Assembly (NCBI GenBank): GCA_012932865.1
Contig: SAXG01000102.1
Span: forward strand, 48,814 to 112,813
Length of the DNA: 64,000 nt
Direction of reading: 5' to 3'
Source of the DNA: Amylostereum areolatum
Lineage: Eukaryota > Basidiomycota > Agaricomycetes > Russulales > Stereaceae
Both the position numbers and the translations under genes were made by a program. Shown in pieces: positions 45,616 through 54,507 of this stretch (position 1 is the first letter of the stretch; each line of letters begins with the position of its first letter). The notes beneath the pieces were generated by a model. The model searched no databases. It was not told where the DNA came from and worked only from the letters and a program-made list of their open reading frames with translations.

Positions 45616-46697
45616 GACTAGTTTGAGGAGTTTGTGGGAGCGGTGTAACTGCCACTGCAGGAGTACGCGGTGGAGTTTGTGGTGGTGAAGGGGATGGAGA
45701 AAGGGTAGTGAGGTCAGAGATGACAGATTCCGTCTCCTTGACCTCTTCCTCTTCATGCTCGGACGGTTGAGTTTCAACTTCTTCCTCACCACCGTCTTTC
45801 TTTTCTTCGTCTGCTGCAGGACTAGGATCGGCTTGAGTAGGTGCTGATGGTTGAGCGTGACGATGCTTCTCAGGAATTTCGATATCTGGAACTAGATCTT
45901 CCAGACGCACAACAGGTGGCGGCTGAACCGGAGCTGGCAAACTCGGTTTTGCCAGGAAAGAGGTTTCGTCAAAGTCTACCTCGCCATAGGCAGCAATGAC
46001 CATGGTTCTCTTTTCCTTTACCCACAACCGATACCCACTGGCACCGGGTTCATAGCCAATGAACGTCGCAGGGAATGTCTTTCCTTGTAGCTTGTGATGT
46101 TTGTCCTTGACTATGAATGCCTTAGCAGCGCAACCAAATACCCTAAGGTACGTGACATTGGGAATATCCTTTCCCTTTGTCCAGCGCTCAAGCGGAGTGT
46201 GCCACTGTTGGATCCAAGTCGGTGTACGATTGTAGATGTGGACAGCAGCTTCAACTGCATACTGCCAGAATCCTAAGCTAAGGCCAGCGTGGTGAAGCAT
46301 AGCCATCGCCTTTTCAAGGATTGTACGATTGAATCGTTCCGCTCGTCCATTGAGTTGTGGCGTGTACGGCACGGACATATGATGTTCTATTCCCAGTTCT
46401 TTGAACCGATCCTCGAGTTCCCGACTAGTGAACTCCCCTCCATGATCGGAGTGGAAGATTTCTATCTTTTTGCCTGTCTGATTTTCGGCCCACACTCTGA
46501 AGTGCTCGAACGCTTCCACGAACTCGCTTTTAGCCTTCAGATAGTAGATAGCACCAAAAGACGAACTATTGTCGAGGAACGTAGCCATATAGGTATTTCC
46601 TTGGATCGATTTTATACGCATGGGTCCTGCTAGGTCAGAATGAATCTTTCCTAACACCCGCGTAGCGCGTTTCTCTGAAACCAGGAATGTTTGACGT
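45616..46697 (-). pseudogene. Copia integrase fragment, inverted copy plus palindrome spacer
   Basis: On the minus strand the same integrase (46697 down to 46210) continues 594 bp further through the unique spacer: WIQQWHTPLERWTKGKDIPN, YLRVFGCAAKAFIVKDKHHK, FIGYEPGASGYRLWVKEKRT, then an acidic linker (DEEKKDGGEEEVETQPSEHE) and proline-rich sequence ending TPQTSRI. It stops at the inversion junction before the RT domain would begin. The spacer is thus ordinary downstream copia sequence present only once. Confidence 0.88.
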
Positions 46698-47117
46698 TGT
46701 CACGGATCGCTCCATTTCTCTCTTCGTTTGCAGACCTCATACACGCGACGTGTCACGGCACATGACTTTCCCTTGCATCACATGCTTCAATGACATCATT
46801 GCCCGGACTTCCGAGTGGGGTTCCGCATCCTTATCTATGACATCATTGCTCCGGACTTCTGTCCTCCTCCCCATGACTCCTTTCTTATTGTTCCCCCCGC
46901 TCGCACCACTATTGCATCGCATCGCACCATCGTTCCCACTTGTATATAAGGACAGTATCCCTTTTCCCTTTTCCTCAGACTGTCCATCTCGTCATACGGT
47001 ACTGTAGCGCACGTTGCACTACCCTAGACCCCGGCACTCTCGAATCTATTTTCTTCTCGCTCCTCCCATTGTCGCGGCTTAGGCGGTTCATCGGTCTCAT
47101 AAACTGCGTTTCTGACA
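46698..47117 (+). repeat. 5' LTR of right gypsy copy
   Basis: 420 bp, TGTCA...TGACA, with a TATA box at 46943-46950. It differs from the 3' LTR (53372-53791) at about 15 positions, nearly all upstream of the TATA box. Confidence 0.92.
46943..46986 (+). promoter_or_regulatory. Gypsy LTR core promoter and predicted transcript start
   Basis: tatataag at 46943-46950 is followed 34 bases downstream (from the first T) by AGACTGTCCA at 46977-46986, the distance expected for initiation. This 10-mer is the exact reverse complement of the primer site at 47120-47129. The mirrored copy of the motif is at 44839-44848. Confidence 0.7.
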
Positions 47118-47734
47118 CCTGGACAGTCTACCCCTACGCCTACCTCGCACCCCTCTCTCCATCTACCTCTGCCGTCTCTACGACGTTAAAAACTCCCACC
47201 ACGGACCTCCCGAACGCACCGGTCTTCCTCCCGTTCAACGGAAAGCCGATCACCCCCCGCGACGATGCACCACTCCCCTACCCTTGGTCCGACGCCGTCA
47301 CCGTCAACTGCCTCGTCCCCGTACAGAACCTCTGCAAGAAAGATCCCTGGACCGCGCACGGCCTCAACTTCCACATCTTCGAGTGGAGGTGGCACAAGGA
47401 TCACGGTACTGTCGTCCTCGCCCTATACGTCCGGATCACTACGTGCATCAACGTAGATCTCGAACGCCTTGAATTCACCCTCCACGCCCCCACCTACCAC
47501 ACATACCTCATCCAAGACGCCCCCAACCCGATCCTCCAAACCAGTTTCACCTCCGTCTCCCAGTTTAACCGCCGGACCCCCGAATCCACCCCGCCACCAG
47601 TCCTCCGTCCCACCATCAAGGGTAAGACCCTTCGTCGCCGCCACCACAAACATAAGATCCGCCAGGCAGTAAAAGCCGGCTACCTCACCAAGAAACTCCT
47701 CGGCCGTCGCCCCATCGCGGCGGACTTCTTCTAG
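47118..47734 (+). other. ATG-less open frame upstream of gag (right copy)
   Basis: About 206 codons open from the LTR end to TAG (47732-47734), with no methionine codon. The TAG is followed by two codons and then the gag ATG in the same frame (ADFF-stop-TI-MTSS). Composition is protein-like, with segments such as PNAPVFLPFNGKPITPRDDA, VVLALYVRITTCINVDLERL and a very basic C-terminus (RRRHHKHKIRQ). It could be an N-terminal extension of gag made by non-AUG initiation and TAG readthrough, or a relic of an older fused gag. Identical layout in both arms. Confidence 0.6.
47120..47129 (+). promoter_or_regulatory. Gypsy primer-binding site, self-complementary type
   Basis: TGGACAGTCT, two bases after the 5' LTR. 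It is the reverse complement of AGACTGTCCA at 46977-46986, the predicted 5' end of the element's own RNA. This matches the arrangement in Tf1 and sushi elements, where the first bases of the mRNA fold back and prime minus-strand synthesis. It occurs in both palindrome copies (44696-44705 in the left). Confidence 0.7.
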
Positions 47735-47740
47735 ACCATC

Positions 47741-49351
47741 ATGACGTCCTCCACAGCCCCTCGTCCCCCCACTCCGAACCTCCCCCCAGGCGTTTTTCGA
47801 GACTACTGTCCCGAAGAATACTATATCCTCACCTCGCAGCAGACTAAGGAATCCGTACGTTGGCTGCACGACAAACCAAACCGGCAACGTCGAGACTGGT
47901 ACTTCGACGGCCGCGACGAACAACCCTACGTCGAAGAATCGGATTTTGCCACCGCTGCGGACGTCCTACAGTGCTTCCTGAACCCCCCTCCGACCAACTC
48001 GCCCCCACCCCGTCGACGCACTGTAATCGAAGTCCCAGAAGGGATCAACCACAACGACACAACTGGGAAGTGGTACGCCTATAGACGGAACAAGAACGGA
48101 ACCCCAGGACGATCAGTAGTTGAGTGGCAGCCCACTTCGTTCAGTCCCGTCCAAGATCACTGGTCGTGGCATCATAACCAGCAATTCCTCACCCCCGCCG
48201 ACTTCCTTGTCGCAAAACAAGTTGAGGACGAAGTTGAAGAAGCAGAAGAACGCCGACGAGAAACTCTACGCCGCCTTGATCAAGAACTCGCCCAATCCCT
48301 CACCGTCCCCCTCCCCTTCGACAAGATGTCCGATGCCGAATCCAAACCTGCCGTCTCCAAGCGGGAGATCGGCCCCAAGCCAAAGCCATTCAAAGGCGAT
48401 AGACGCGACACCCTCCGGTTCTCCCTCGAGCTCCGCATGTTCCTGCGCGTTAACAAGGATGTTTATGCCACAGATGACGCCAAGATGATGCTCCTCCTCA
48501 GCCTGATGGAGGACGACACGGCGAAAGCCTGGGCCACGCATCGCCGCATGGAACTCTTCGCCGACGAAGACGAGAAGGAAGACGCCGACACCCTCGACCC
48601 CACGCCCCCCACACTCCACTATAGCTCCTACAAAGAGCTCTTCGAGAGGTTTGGCAAAGACTTCGTGCCCGTCGATCCGAAGATAGAGGCTCAGCGTAAG
48701 ATCAACGAGCTCGCAATGACCACCCGGGACGTCACTGACTTTATCACCGAGTTTGAGATGCTGGCAACCATGTCAGCGTACGACGACGAGGCGCTAATCC
48801 ACTTTTTCAAGAAGGGACTTCAGCGTGACCTCGGCAAGCAGGTGGCCCGGTCGTACCCGTTCCCCACCAAGCTCGCGGAGTGGAAGGAGCGCGCCCGCCG
48901 CATCAACCACCAGTGGCTCGAAGAGAACCCGGAGAGGAAGAGCAGTCAGTCCAAGGGGGCTGTCGCGCTCACCTCGAACGGTTCGACCAACGACTCCTCG
49001 TCGCGCCGAGTCGGCGCCTTCACCAACACCTCGACCCACCCTGCAAAGCTGACGGACGACGAGCGCGCAAAGATGATGCGCGAAGGCAAGTGCTTCATGT
49101 GTCGACAAGCCGGTCACGTCTCTCGCGACTGCCCCAACCGCGACTCGAGCGCGCGACGGGTGGGCGCAGTAGAGACTGGGTCCAAGGCCCCTCCCCTGCC
49201 GACGAACATGGCTCCGTCCACTGCGAAAGCAGCTCCCGACCCATCCAAAACCATCGCGGCGATCACTCGCCAGCTGAAGGATCTGGACGCGGAAGGCAAG
49301 GAGCAGGCAGTAGCGCTGTTGAAGGACATCCTGGAATCGCAGGATTTTTGA
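47741..49351 (+). CDS. gag: Gypsy gag (right copy)
   Basis: 536 residues, from MTSSTAPRPPTP to ...KDILESQDF. It contains a capsid-like region, the CCHC knuckle CFMCRQAGHVSRDC and a basic linker. It overlaps the open pol frame by about 470 nt. The terminal codons gat ttt tga (49343-49351) contain a run of five T; a P-site slip by -1 gives ttg aaa cac and continues as FLKHPPVASSGGG in pol. Confidence 0.92.
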   Translation: MTSSTAPRPPTPNLPPGVFRDYCPEEYYILTSQQTKESVRWLHDKPNRQRRDWYFDGRDEQPYVEESDFATAADVLQCFLNPPPTNSPPPRRRTVIEVPEGINHNDTTGKWYAYRRNKNGTPGRSVVEWQPTSFSPVQDHWSWHHNQQFLTPADFLVAKQVEDEVEEAEERRRETLRRLDQELAQSLTVPLPFDKMSDAESKPAVSKREIGPKPKPFKGDRRDTLRFSLELRMFLRVNKDVYATDDAKMMLLLSLMEDDTAKAWATHRRMELFADEDEKEDADTLDPTPPTLHYSSYKELFERFGKDFVPVDPKIEAQRKINELAMTTRDVTDFITEFEMLATMSAYDDEALIHFFKKGLQRDLGKQVARSYPFPTKLAEWKERARRINHQWLEENPERKSSQSKGAVALTSNGSTNDSSSRRVGAFTNTSTHPAKLTDDERAKMMREGKCFMCRQAGHVSRDCPNRDSSARRVGAVETGSKAPPLPTNMAPSTAKAAPDPSKTIAAITRQLKDLDAEGKEQAVALLKDILESQDF

Positions 49352-52300
49352 AACACCCCCCAGTCGCATCGTCTGGTGGAGGCAAAGGACTTTTGGTATC
49401 ATCGTCGAATCGTTTCGCTGTATTATCATCCATGCATACCTGTGAGCAATCGTATCCCCCGTGTTTGTATCTGTCTACTGTCACCAAGAACAGGCAAACA
49501 CCATCGATCACGCTCAAAGTCAAGCTGATCGGACGAGTTACCAAAAGAGAAATCGACGCAGATGCGCTGCTTGATAGCGGCGCAGAAGGAATCATCCTGA
49601 ACCGAAGCTTCGTTGAATGCAAGAAGCTCACCACAAGAAAACTAGAAAACCCGTTCCCCGTGCGTAATGTGGATGGCACCGAGAACGTCATGGGCTGGGT
49701 ACGCGACACAACGACCCAGCGGATCCGGATATACTCGCAAGATTCAAAGGCGTACCATGAGGAAGAAGCTGAGTTCTTCATCACCGACATCGGCGATCAT
49801 GACATGATCCTTGGAACAGACTGGCTCGACGAGCACAATCCCACCATAGACTGGCAACGAGACCGTGTTGACATGCTCCGCTGCCCTCCCTCGTGCACTC
49901 TGTCCAAACCTCCTGTGACGAACCTCGCAACCAAGCCACGGAAACCATCATCGGTCCAATCACAGCGTAAGGTTGAAGCAGGTAAAACCCCGAGGACACC
50001 TCTCGTCGTGGACGATCCCTTCCCAGAGCTGACATATGTGTCCTGGACCCCAGTCCCCACTTATGTTATTCCTGCACGCAGAGTCAAAGGTGTTCGCGTC
50101 CGCACGGTCCATCGCTCCCCTCTACCCGCACGACTCTTCACTGAAGACGACGACGAGCGGCCCATGGTATTCCGAGACTGGGAGATCAATGGACTACACC
50201 GCGCCGGAATCCTCCCTGAAACCGATGGTCCTAATCCAGATGTGTTACCCATCCGCGTGGGCTTTACAAAAGCGCAAGAGCTTGCAGAGCATTCAAAAGA
50301 GAACGCACGCCCGCAAACCTTTGAAGACTTAGTCCCCCCGCCGTACCGCGACTTTGCGCCTATATTCGACAAGAAAACCTCCGAGCGACTTCCTGACCGA
50401 CGGCCATGGGACCATGCTATCGACATGAAAGACGGCTTTGAACCCAAACCGTGCAAGATCTACCCCCTCTCACCTTCCGAGCAGATCGAACTCGACACCT
50501 TCCTCGACGACCACCTGAAGAAGGGCTATATCCGCCCATCGAAGTCACCTCAGGTGAGTCCGTTCTTCTTTGTGAAGAAAAAGGATGGAAAGCTGCGTCC
50601 CGTACAGGACTATCGAGAATTAAACAAGGGCACTGTCAAGAATGAATACCCCTTGCCACTGATCTCTGAAATTGTCGACCGTCTCAAAGGTGCAAAGATC
50701 TTCTCCAAGATGGATGTTCGCTGGGGCTACAACAATGTCCGCATCAAAGAAGGCGACGAGTGGAAGGCTGCGTTCAAGACGAATCGCGGTCTCTTCAAAC
50801 CCACGGTGATGTTTTTCGGGCTTATGAACTCCCCTGCGACGTTTCAGGCAATGATGAATGAACTGTTCAAGGATCTCATCGACTCGGGCAAGGTCATCAT
50901 CTACATAGACGACATCTTGGTGTTCACTCGCACCATGGACGAACACCGTGCCATAGTGCGGCAGGTTCTGCAACGTTTGCAAGACAACGACCTTTTCCTC
51001 AAACCGGAGAAATGTGTCTTTGAGCAAGACTCCGTTGAATCCCTCGGACTCATCATCTCGCATGATAAGATTGCTATGGACCCCGTCAAGGTGGCAGGTA
51101 TTCAGGACTGGCCGACACCACGAACGGTCAAAGATGTGCAATCCTTCCTCGGCTTTGGCAACTTCTACCGACGTTTCATCAAGGATTTCTCCAAGGTTGC
51201 ACGACCCCTATTTGACCTGACAAAGAAGGACTGTACATGGGACTGGTCGACGGACTGCCAAACTGCGTTTGACGCACTGAAAGCTGCGTTTACTTCCTCC
51301 CCCGTCTTGGCCATGCCTGACCCAAAGAAGCCTTACCTCATTGAAGTCGATGCCTTGGACTTTGCTACTGGAGGTATACTCTCGCAGAAAGGTGACGACG
51401 GTCACTGGCATCCAGTGGCGTATCTGTCCAAGGCCCTATCGGAACCGGAACGGAACTACGACATCTACGACAAGGAGCTGCTTGCGATCATCCGTGCGCT
51501 TGAAGCCTGGCGCCACTACCTCAAAGGCGCCCCCGACACCGTCGAAATCTGGACAGATCACAAGAACCTGGAGCACTTCAAGACGGCACAGAAGCTGAGC
51601 CGCCGACAGGCACGTTGGGCTCTATTCCTCACTCAATTTGACTTCTCGCTCGTTCATAAACCAGGAATTTCCCACCGCCCGGACCCAATGTCTCGACGAC
51701 CCAATCACAAGGATGGTGTTGAAAACGACAACAAGGAGCGCGTCTTGCTTGACCCCAAGTACTTCCAAGTACGCGCAACAAGGCCAGGAGCAGTAACCTC
51801 CCTCGGTGATGTCGAACTCCAACGACGTATCCGCGACTGCAAAACCAAGGACATCGAGGTCGTTCAAGCCCTGGACGCCATCTTACGAAACGGACCACGT
51901 ACACTCGTCAAGAACCTTCAAGAGTGGAACTACGAAGAAGGCCTGGTCCTGTTTAGAGGAAAGGTATATGTCCCTGCAGATGACGAGTTGCGACGCGACA
52001 TTGTCAAAATGTACCATGAATCGCCCCTGGCTGGACACCCCGGTCGCTTCAAGACTTACGAGCTTGTGAGTCGTGAATATTGGTGGCCTGGCATGTCTGT
52101 CTTTGTCCGCGACTTTGTAGCAGGATGCGCAACCTGCCAGTCGACAAAGACACAGAGCAGCCGACCCCACGTCGACATGATCCCAAACGAAGTACCCGAT
52201 CGACCATTTGGGGTCATCTCCACCGACTTCATTGTCGAACTCCCTGACTGCGAAGGCTATAACGCCGTCAATGTCGTGGTCGATCGCCTCACCAAGATGG

Positions 52301-53439
52301 TGGTTACCACCCCATGTACAACGAAGATCACCAGCGATGGCACGGCCGACATTCTCTTCGATAAGGTATACCGACACTACGGCTTAGCAGACAAGATCAT
52401 CTCGGATCATGGACCCCAATTTGCTGGACAGGTGATGCGTACACTCAACGAGAAGCTCGGGATCAAGTCCGCCCTCAGCACAGCGTATCACCCACAGACA
52501 GACGGCCAAACCGAACGTGAGAACCAGAATCTCGAGCAGTTTCTGCGAGTATTCTGCAACTACCGTCAAGACGACTGGGTGAAGTGGTTGCCCTTCTTCG
52601 AGTTTTCTCACAACTCTCGCACCCATGCAGCTACTGGAAAGGCTCCCTTTGAAGTCCTCTACGGCTTCCTCCCCAAGATGTACCCATCCGTAAACCCGTC
52701 CTCAAAGGTCCCTGCAGTTGAAGAACGCCTCCGTCAACTTGAAGAAGTCCGACAAGAGATCAAAGCCAGCCTTGCCCTCGCATCGGACTTAATGAAGCAC
52801 TACAATGGTGACACGGTCAGCGAATCAACGCAGTTTGCCGTCGGAGACAAAGTATGGCTAGAAGGCAAAAATCTGAAGACGACGAGACCGAAAGCTAAGC
52901 TTGCTGCCAAACGATTTGGACCCTTCGAGATCATTGACGTCATCAGCCCAGTCAACTACCGCTTGAAGCTGCCGAAGACGTGGCAAATCCATCCAGTCTT
53001 CCATGCCTCGCTGCTCACCGCGTACAAGGAGACAGCCGCTCACGGGCCAAATTATGAACAGCCGCCACCAGACCTCATTGACGATGAAGAAGAATACGAC
53101 GTTGAAGACATTGTCGACTCTAAACCAACTCGTAACAAGAAAGGCATTCAGTACCTCGTCAAGTGGGCCGGCTATCCCGACTCCGAAAACACCTGGCTCC
53201 CGCGTTCGTCGCTCTCAAAGGTTACCGACATGATTGACGCTTTCCACAAGCGCCATCCAAATGCGCCCCGCCCTGTGCATTCCCTCGGCATCTCCTTTGA
53301 CGATTTTCTCACATCCACCCTTGCAGATGACATCGCGCTCCAGGCGAAAGCACGTCTTAAAGGGGGGGTAATGTCACGGATCGCTCCATTTCTCTCTTCG
53401 TTTGCAGACCTTGTACACGCGACGCATCACGGCACATGA
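49348..53439 (+). CDS. pol: Gypsy pol with chromodomain (right copy)
   Basis: In the -1 frame relative to gag; the open frame extends back to about 48880. Counting from there: protease Asp at residue 232 (LLDSGAEG), RT catalytic YIDD at 675-678, integrase zinc-finger His at 1046 (YHESPLAGHPGR), first integrase Asp near 1116 (STDFIVELPDC), and chromodomain about 1403-1455. There are no internal stops and all catalytic motifs are present. Reverse transcription, RNase H and integration functions are therefore predicted to be intact; the chromodomain marks it as a chromovirus. Confidence 0.93.
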   Translation: MKHPPVASSGGGKGLLVSSSNRFAVLSSMHTCEQSYPPCLYLSTVTKNRQTPSITLKVKLIGRVTKREIDADALLDSGAEGIILNRSFVECKKLTTRKLENPFPVRNVDGTENVMGWVRDTTTQRIRIYSQDSKAYHEEEAEFFITDIGDHDMILGTDWLDEHNPTIDWQRDRVDMLRCPPSCTLSKPPVTNLATKPRKPSSVQSQRKVEAGKTPRTPLVVDDPFPELTYVSWTPVPTYVIPARRVKGVRVRTVHRSPLPARLFTEDDDERPMVFRDWEINGLHRAGILPETDGPNPDVLPIRVGFTKAQELAEHSKENARPQTFEDLVPPPYRDFAPIFDKKTSERLPDRRPWDHAIDMKDGFEPKPCKIYPLSPSEQIELDTFLDDHLKKGYIRPSKSPQVSPFFFVKKKDGKLRPVQDYRELNKGTVKNEYPLPLISEIVDRLKGAKIFSKMDVRWGYNNVRIKEGDEWKAAFKTNRGLFKPTVMFFGLMNSPATFQAMMNELFKDLIDSGKVIIYIDDILVFTRTMDEHRAIVRQVLQRLQDNDLFLKPEKCVFEQDSVESLGLIISHDKIAMDPVKVAGIQDWPTPRTVKDVQSFLGFGNFYRRFIKDFSKVARPLFDLTKKDCTWDWSTDCQTAFDALKAAFTSSPVLAMPDPKKPYLIEVDALDFATGGILSQKGDDGHWHPVAYLSKALSEPERNYDIYDKELLAIIRALEAWRHYLKGAPDTVEIWTDHKNLEHFKTAQKLSRRQARWALFLTQFDFSLVHKPGISHRPDPMSRRPNHKDGVENDNKERVLLDPKYFQVRATRPGAVTSLGDVELQRRIRDCKTKDIEVVQALDAILRNGPRTLVKNLQEWNYEEGLVLFRGKVYVPADDELRRDIVKMYHESPLAGHPGRFKTYELVSREYWWPGMSVFVRDFVAGCATCQSTKTQSSRPHVDMIPNEVPDRPFGVISTDFIVELPDCEGYNAVNVVVDRLTKMVVTTPCTTKITSDGTADILFDKVYRHYGLADKIISDHGPQFAGQVMRTLNEKLGIKSALSTAYHPQTDGQTERENQNLEQFLRVFCNYRQDDWVKWLPFFEFSHNSRTHAATGKAPFEVLYGFLPKMYPSVNPSSKVPAVEERLRQLEEVRQEIKASLALASDLMKHYNGDTVSESTQFAVGDKVWLEGKNLKTTRPKAKLAAKRFGPFEIIDVISPVNYRLKLPKTWQIHPVFHASLLTAYKETAAHGPNYEQPPPDLIDDEEEYDVEDIVDSKPTRNKKGIQYLVKWAGYPDSENTWLPRSSLSKVTDMIDAFHKRHPNAPRPVHSLGISFDDFLTSTLADDIALQAKARLKGGVMSRIAPFLSSFADLVHATHHGT

Positions 53440-53791
53440 CTTTCCTTCGCATCACATGCTCCAACGACGTCATTGCCCGGACTTCCGAACGGTGTTCCGC
53501 ATCCTTATCTATGACATCATTGCTCCGGACTTCCGTCCTCCTCCCCATGACTCCTTTCTTATTGTTCCCCCCGCTCGCACCACTATTGCATCGCATCGCA
53601 CCATCGTTCCCACTTGTATATAAGGACAGTATCCCTTTTCCCTTTTCCTCAGACTGTCCATCTCGTTGTACGGTACTGTAGCGCACGTTGCACTACCCTA
53701 GACCCCGGCACTCTCGAATCTATTTTCTTCTCGCTCCTCCCATTGTCGCGGCTTAGGCGGTTCATCGGTCTCATAAACTGCGTTTCTGACA
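53372..53791 (+). repeat. 3' LTR of right gypsy copy
   Basis: 420 bp preceded by the polypurine tract. It ends at 53791 directly against hAT-derived sequence (a then ggatcc). It is closer to the left copy's 3' LTR (about three differences) than to its own 5' LTR (about fifteen). Confidence 0.92.
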
Positions 53792-54290
53792 AGGATCCTG
53801 TAGCCACTTCTTAGTCGACATGAGCTCGGAGATAGTTTCAGCCTTCAGAGATGAGCAGGCATCAGTACATATGTGCCGAGCATCAGAGAATAAGCGTTCA
53901 ACAGAGACAGAGGTGGCAGGAATTGCTAAAAAGTCCCGGGCCATGCGTGCAATCACAGGAAAACAGTCATCATGTTCCTATACACAGTCAGCAAACATCA
54001 AAGAATAGACAATATAACACACACCTTCCACCATTTTAAAGGTTTCCGGTGATTCCCATATCCACCCTCATTGGCCATCCAATGGTCAAGCTCCGATACC
54101 TCAGGTAGTGCAGACACAGGTGTTGGATTGGCTGGACAGCGGCCAAGACGACTGAAAGGATCACCAGAGCCAGGAGCAGGTGCAGCAGGTGCAACAGGTG
54201 CGGATGGCTTGGTGGATGGCACATACTTCCAGATTAGGAAGGAGAAGTCAAGCTTCATCCACATTCGGAAATTAATGTCCTGAAGCATGA
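53792..54290 (-). pseudogene. hAT transposase C-terminal remnant
   Basis: Two minus-strand exons separated by a 45 nt GT-AG intron: SELDHWMANEGGYGNHRKPL followed by KWWK, then EHDDCFPVIARMARDFLAIP, ATSVSVERLFSDARHICTDA and ending STKKWLQDP. This is the hAT C-terminal dimerisation domain. The 3' end is cut by the gypsy LTR. It is not part of the complete hAT element at 54516 because it lies outside its ends and on the other strand. Confidence 0.85.
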
Positions 54291-54507
54291 TGGTAATCTA
54301 GGCACTCTTGCCCTTGTCCAAGGCTCCCAATCTGACTATTCTGTAAATTGTTTACTGTTTACTATACTGTCTACTTACTGTCTACAGTGGCAAGGGTAGC
54401 TAGACAGTAAAAATATAGGGTATAAACAGTTTATATAAAGTAAATAAACTATAAAGTTGGAGCCTTACCCTGTTGTGACCATGACAGGCCTGGTGAAAAT
54501 TTCCATC

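Larger units (their letters stand above)
46210..53791 (-). repeat. Right arm of the 7,582 bp inverted repeat
   Basis: Reverse complement of 38034-45615. It begins with GGATCC (46210-46215) and ends exactly at the gypsy 3' LTR terminus. Beyond 53791 the sequence is a hAT remnant, whereas beyond the mirrored left edge it is copia, so the two outer edges of the palindrome lie in unrelated DNA. Confidence 0.9.
46698..53791 (+). mobile_element. Ty3/gypsy chromovirus, right copy
   Basis: 7,094 bp, same structure as the left copy. Its 5' flank gacgt (46693-46697) is the copia target site seen in the left copy. Its 3' flank (aggat, 53792-53796) does not match, so this copy is not bounded by a target duplication. 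Layout: LTR 46698-47117, primer site 47120-47129, leader frame, gag 47741-49351, pol 49348-53439 (-1 frame), polypurine tract aaagggggggtaa just before the 3' LTR, LTR 53372-53791. Confidence 0.92.

Noticed and set aside
45168..46657. Two separate copia elements in opposite orientation
   Set aside because: Both integrase fragments carry the same gypsy insertion at the same base and match perfectly in mirror image, so they are one element duplicated by the inversion.
53793..53798. GGATCC at the right palindrome edge as proof of a BamHI cloning join
   Set aside because: It is part of the hAT codons for Gln-Asp-Pro, and the homology break is one base earlier at the LTR terminus, so it need not be a ligation site.
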